DNA of 64,000 nt. It comes from Cordia subcordata. Taxonomy: Eukaryota; Streptophyta; Magnoliopsida; Boraginales; Cordiaceae. The DNA is taken from assembly GCA_028554755.1 (NCBI GenBank), contig JAPTOF010000003.1, forward strand, positions 31,080,001-31,144,000, in the 5' to 3' direction. The stretch's first letter is position 1. The number at the start of each line of letters is the position of its first letter. The notes below the pieces were generated by a model. That model was not told where the DNA came from. It was given only the letters and a program-made list of their open reading frames with translations, and made no database searches. Below are positions 60,637 through 64,000 of the stretch, in pieces. The position numbers were made by a program, and so were the translations under genes.

Positions 60637-60713
60637 CTTCTCTTCTTCATCGCTGACAAAATCAGGAAGCAAGTAAACTCCAGGAATGTTTAATTCAGAA
60701 GCTTCTAATGATA
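60637..60713 (-). pseudogene. Orphan ALKBH8-like exon
   Basis: It is 77 bp, with an acceptor (ATTACAG) and donor (AAG|GTAAAAA) in place. Read from its third base it gives SLEASELNIPGVYLLPDF, then VSDEEEK. This resembles the segment just before the AlkB dioxygenase domain of plant ALKBH8-type proteins (LNIPGLYLLxDFVxxxEEE). No RRM exon upstream and no dioxygenase motif (HxD...H) downstream could be found in the window. The following sequence resembles a badly decayed next exon at best. It is most likely a gene fragment carried here by duplication or a transposon. Confidence 0.55.
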
Positions 60714-62687
60714 CTGTAATTAGGGGTGTACATGGTATTACTTATAATAACAAATATAGTATACAAGATATGATTAAGAAAAGTTTATCCTGATTTTAAC
60801 ATAATTCTACTTATAATAATAAATACGTTCTCATATAAAAAAGACTTTATTAGAGAATATAGGAAAAAAAACAAAAAAACAAAGATTATTTACAGATCTC
60901 AATTGAGATCTTTTGGAAAAGCAGGCGTTACATATTTTTTACTACAAAGGCTATCAGTCTATAAAAGCAATCAGCTGTGCGTTTTTACCACAAAGAAGAA
61001 AGCCATCAGCCTGTAATTAGAAAGTCAAGAGTTGACGTAACTTTTTTTATATTTGTTTTTTCTCTCCAACCACTTCTTTTTCTGCTATTAAAGTACGTAT
61101 TACCCAACCACTCGCGATCGCCATCCATCACACGCACAAAAAAGTTAAAACTACATCTCATGTGCTTTATTTCCTTTTCATCAGTTTAAGAAATTAAGTT
61201 AGACAGCCAAGAGAGAGAGAGAGGAAAAAAAAAACTTACAAATTAATGATCTGTTTTGAATAATCTAGCTTAGATTTGAAATTTAATAATAAACCCTTTG
61301 CATAAAGCTTCCTTTGTTCAAATCTATCTGTATATATTCAAATGACAAACTAGGGTTTAATGTGTCACTTCACCAATTTTCTTTTGTTCTCGAATTTAAA
61401 CTAATGACTAGAAATCTATAACTACATTAAGAATTGGTAATTTTCTTTTAGAACTAAAAACAAACACATTAACGTGGTTGAAAAAAATGATATCACGTTA
61501 GATTGCTAAGTTTGACCATTAACGTACTTTCATGAAATAAATATTTTAAATGATTATATATTTTCTTAAAAAAGTAAACATCTCATTTTTTTCATTTAAT
61601 CTTAAAATTAGTTATTTATTCAATTTTTTTATTTAATACTTGCATAGGATGTTATGTGACACTCTATCTCTAAATTTTCTCTACACTTGGTTTATTTTTT
61701 AGCGGTTAACATTATTTTTGACAAATTGATAAAAGAATTAAAATAAAAATATTAATTCTTTCATGATTTAATTAGGCTTCGCCACCAAATAAATAGAAGA
61801 TATAAATAGGCTTTAATTAATCTTTGTAAGATCCCTGTAATATAAGATCTAGTAATAATGTCTTTTTGCCCAAGAAATGGCCTTTTGATAATGTTGCATG
61901 AGTTCATCATACTAAAACTTTAATTAATATATTTTTTAGTATAATTTTAATTAAGTTAGTCATCTTACTATAATTAACATATTTTTTAATATAAATCTAT
62001 TTAAGTTAATTGTTAAGACATTAAAATACTTTTAGTTAGATCATAACATGTAGTATTTACATAAAATAGTAATATTAATAATATAACTAAAATTATCTAA
62101 AAAAGTATAAATACTAATGAGATCATAACTTTTACTATATATGTAAAGAAAAATTAATATGACAAAAAATACAATTTGAGTTTAGTTGTAATGGGTTATG
62201 ATCTAAAATTCTGAATGATAAAAAAAATTAGGGTTCAGTGTCCACCATTAACAATTCTTTCTTTGTTATATTTTTTTAAAGTAAATATATATATATATAT
62301 ATATATATATACATGCATATAATTTTGAATGAGAATCGAACTCCATTCTGGGTACTCGGAATATTACCTGGTTTCTAGCAATCGAGTTTCAGATTGTGGA
62401 TGCCTGAAGGGTCAATCCCAGTCTTAGCCCAAACCCTAATAAGTATTTCCCCGTTCTCATTCTAAGTTTTTAATTGGATGAATTTAAACGGGTTTTAAAT
62501 GGATTGATCGATCTTAGATATTCTAAGTTACTCATCGCTTTGCTATCCTAGTGAAAATTAGAATTTGGGTCATTTATTTATTATGTAGATCAACTTATTT
62601 AAATAATTTGACCAAAAAGGAAGACGATTAAATGATATTTTATTGTTCTCAAGTTGGACACCAAAGCCTACTCGAGATAGCCGGAAA
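60714..62687. other. AT-rich intergenic DNA
   Basis: (TA)n at 62285-62310. Short ORFs only. No supported feature. Confidence 0.6.
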
Positions 62688-63295
62688 TAGGGATGTTAAT
62701 GGGGCGGGGTTCACAAACCCCTACTCCGCACTTGGTATTTTTTCACCTATCCATACCCCGCTCCTATACCTGTATCTAGGTGTTCTCCCGACTACCATTC
62801 CCGTCTCTACCGGTATTTTTTGTACTATGCCCCTATCTACGGGACACCTGTCAACAAAAGTCAAAGGGGTCGTAGTATCGGGACAAAACACCTACTTGTT
62901 AAACCCCTATCTGTCAAGTAAAATCTCTACTTTTTAATTAAATAAAATAAATAAAAAATAACATAAATCATGCACCAAACCTTAACACATCAAATTCAAA
63001 CTCTAATACTTAAAATTCAACATAATTTTGCAACAATAACACATTAAATGTAAACTTACTTCCAATCATAATTATTAAACATAACATATAATATACATAC
63101 ATACATAAATATACCGGAGTGGACCGGGACGGGGTCACCCAACCCAGACCCTGCCCCGCCCCAGCACCGGTGTGTAAAGAAAAAACCCCACCCCGCCCCA
63201 CCCCAGGTGTTTTTTTTTGCAAAAACCCTACCCCTACCCCACCGGTACCCCTGCGGGGTGGGGCGGGGCGGGACGAAGTACTGTTTACATCCCTA
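62688..63295. mobile_element. GC-rich hAT-like MITE, 608 bp
   Basis: The terminal inverted repeats are TAGGGATGTTAATGGGGCGG at left and TAGGGATGTAAACAGTAC at right on minus, with CCCGCCCC blocks just inside both ends. The flanking octamers GCCGGAAA and GTGGGAAG match at five of eight places, a possible decayed 8-bp target duplication. The interior around 62930-63110 is AT-rich. No transposase; the ORFs across it are repeat-driven. Confidence 0.65.
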
Positions 63296-63588
63296 GTGGG
63301 AAGCACTTTGGATGAGCCCATTCCTGTAAACTTCATACCGTTGCAGTTGGTTGCATTTTGAGCACTAATGAACCGACAAGCAATAAGTGGGATAGCCTAA
63401 TTTAGTCTTTTTAATTTTTTTCCTTTTTAATTTTGTCAATATTTTTTTATTTTTTTTAAAAATCTCAAACCAAACGTAAGTTGATTTGGTTATTATATAG
63501 AGTTGGTTTTGATTTTGTTGTGTTTAATGCAAAATCAACTCTTTTGTTTAAGTCTGAATTTGGTTAAAAACAAATCAAAGCAAACTAA

Positions 63589-64000
63589 GGCTCTGTTTGG
63601 CTTAGTTGTGTAATTTAAGTTGTTAAGTTGTAGAACTTTTAGCGGTAGAGCTTTGGGTAGAAGTGCTATTGAATAAGTATTTTAAAAGTTAAGCTTTCAG
63701 TAGTTTTGAGGGTAATATTAGACCTTAAAAAATATAAAATAGTATTTTTAAAAAAATAAAGAAAAATAATTTTTGATATGACATAAAAATAGTTTTTCAA
63801 AAACTTTTTCTAAAAAGCTCCAATTTGAAGCTTTTGGTTTTTCAACTTCAACTTTTATTTAAAATCTTTTTAAAAATGGGCCAAACAAATTAATTTTAGC
63901 TTTTAAACTCACAGAAAGTACTTTGAGTATCCAAAAGCTGGACCAACTATACTCTAAATCATATACAAGATAAGAATAATTAGAATAATTCTTATATAAA
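63589..64000 (+). mobile_element. Probable Tourist-like MITE, cut by window edge
   Basis: It starts GGCTCTGTTTGGCTTAGTTG after TAA, as PIF/Harbinger MITEs do, and continues with A/T-rich AAAAGCTTTT-type subterminal sequence. The opposite end is not seen within the window. Confidence 0.4.

Noticed and set aside
63010..63361. Gly/Pro-rich ORFs of 80-108 codons on both strands
   Set aside because: They are produced by the GC-rich inverted repeat of the MITE and overlap each other on opposite strands.
1..64000. CRISPR arrays, bacterial operons or organelle insertions
   Set aside because: The repeats are minisatellite, tandem or transposon type without CRISPR-like spacers. The genes are spliced nuclear plant genes, and no chloroplast or mitochondrial gene was seen.

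Overview
The window is nuclear DNA of a flowering plant, most likely a eudicot. The evidence is GT-AG introns in AT-rich DNA, three plant-type housekeeping genes, and a plant mix of transposons: Ty1/copia, a Helitron, Tourist-like MITEs, a LINE-1 tail and a tRNA-derived SINE. I could not name the species. The ORFs are mostly intron or intergenic noise; the real genes had to be assembled exon by exon.

Layout. 1-5.4 kb: one arm of a long inverted duplication, split by a 2.4 kb Helitron and ending in a non-autonomous LTR element. 5.4-9.1 kb: gene-free DNA with a promoter-like fragment, a tandem repeat and two Tourist-like MITEs. 9.1-19.2 kb: a tandem segmental duplication. Copy A holds an intact three-exon gene for an unrecognised 256-residue membrane protein (10412-11420, minus). 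Copy B holds its broken paralogue and a Ty1/copia element (13394-18127). 19.2-21.7 kb: AT-rich spacer.

21.7-51.0 kb is the gene block, with three complete genes all on the minus strand. They are a CMS1-like pseudo-helicase (21722-26101, 5 exons, 383 aa), a cytosolic pyruvate kinase of the divergent 527-residue class (27261-35541, 16 exons) and a myotubularin phosphoinositide 3-phosphatase (37717-50980, 19 exons, 844 aa). All splice phases close without a gap. The genes belong to ribosome biogenesis (inferred), glycolysis and phosphoinositide turnover; nothing suggests that they act together beyond being neighbours.

51-64 kb: gene-poor DNA with a 36-bp minisatellite, a 210-bp tandem duplication, a LINE-1 3' end, the second arm of the inverted duplication, a lone ALKBH8-like exon with intact splice sites, and a GC-rich hAT-like MITE.

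The best leads are: (1) the Helitron, whose empty site is preserved in the opposite arm 58 kb away; (2) a copia element with near-identical LTRs but a dead integrase and protease, suggesting it was mobilised in trans; (3) a pyruvate kinase with two swapped active-site residues; (4) a decayed tandem copy of a myotubularin exon; (5) the orphan ALKBH8-like exon; (6) the duplicated membrane-protein locus of unknown family.
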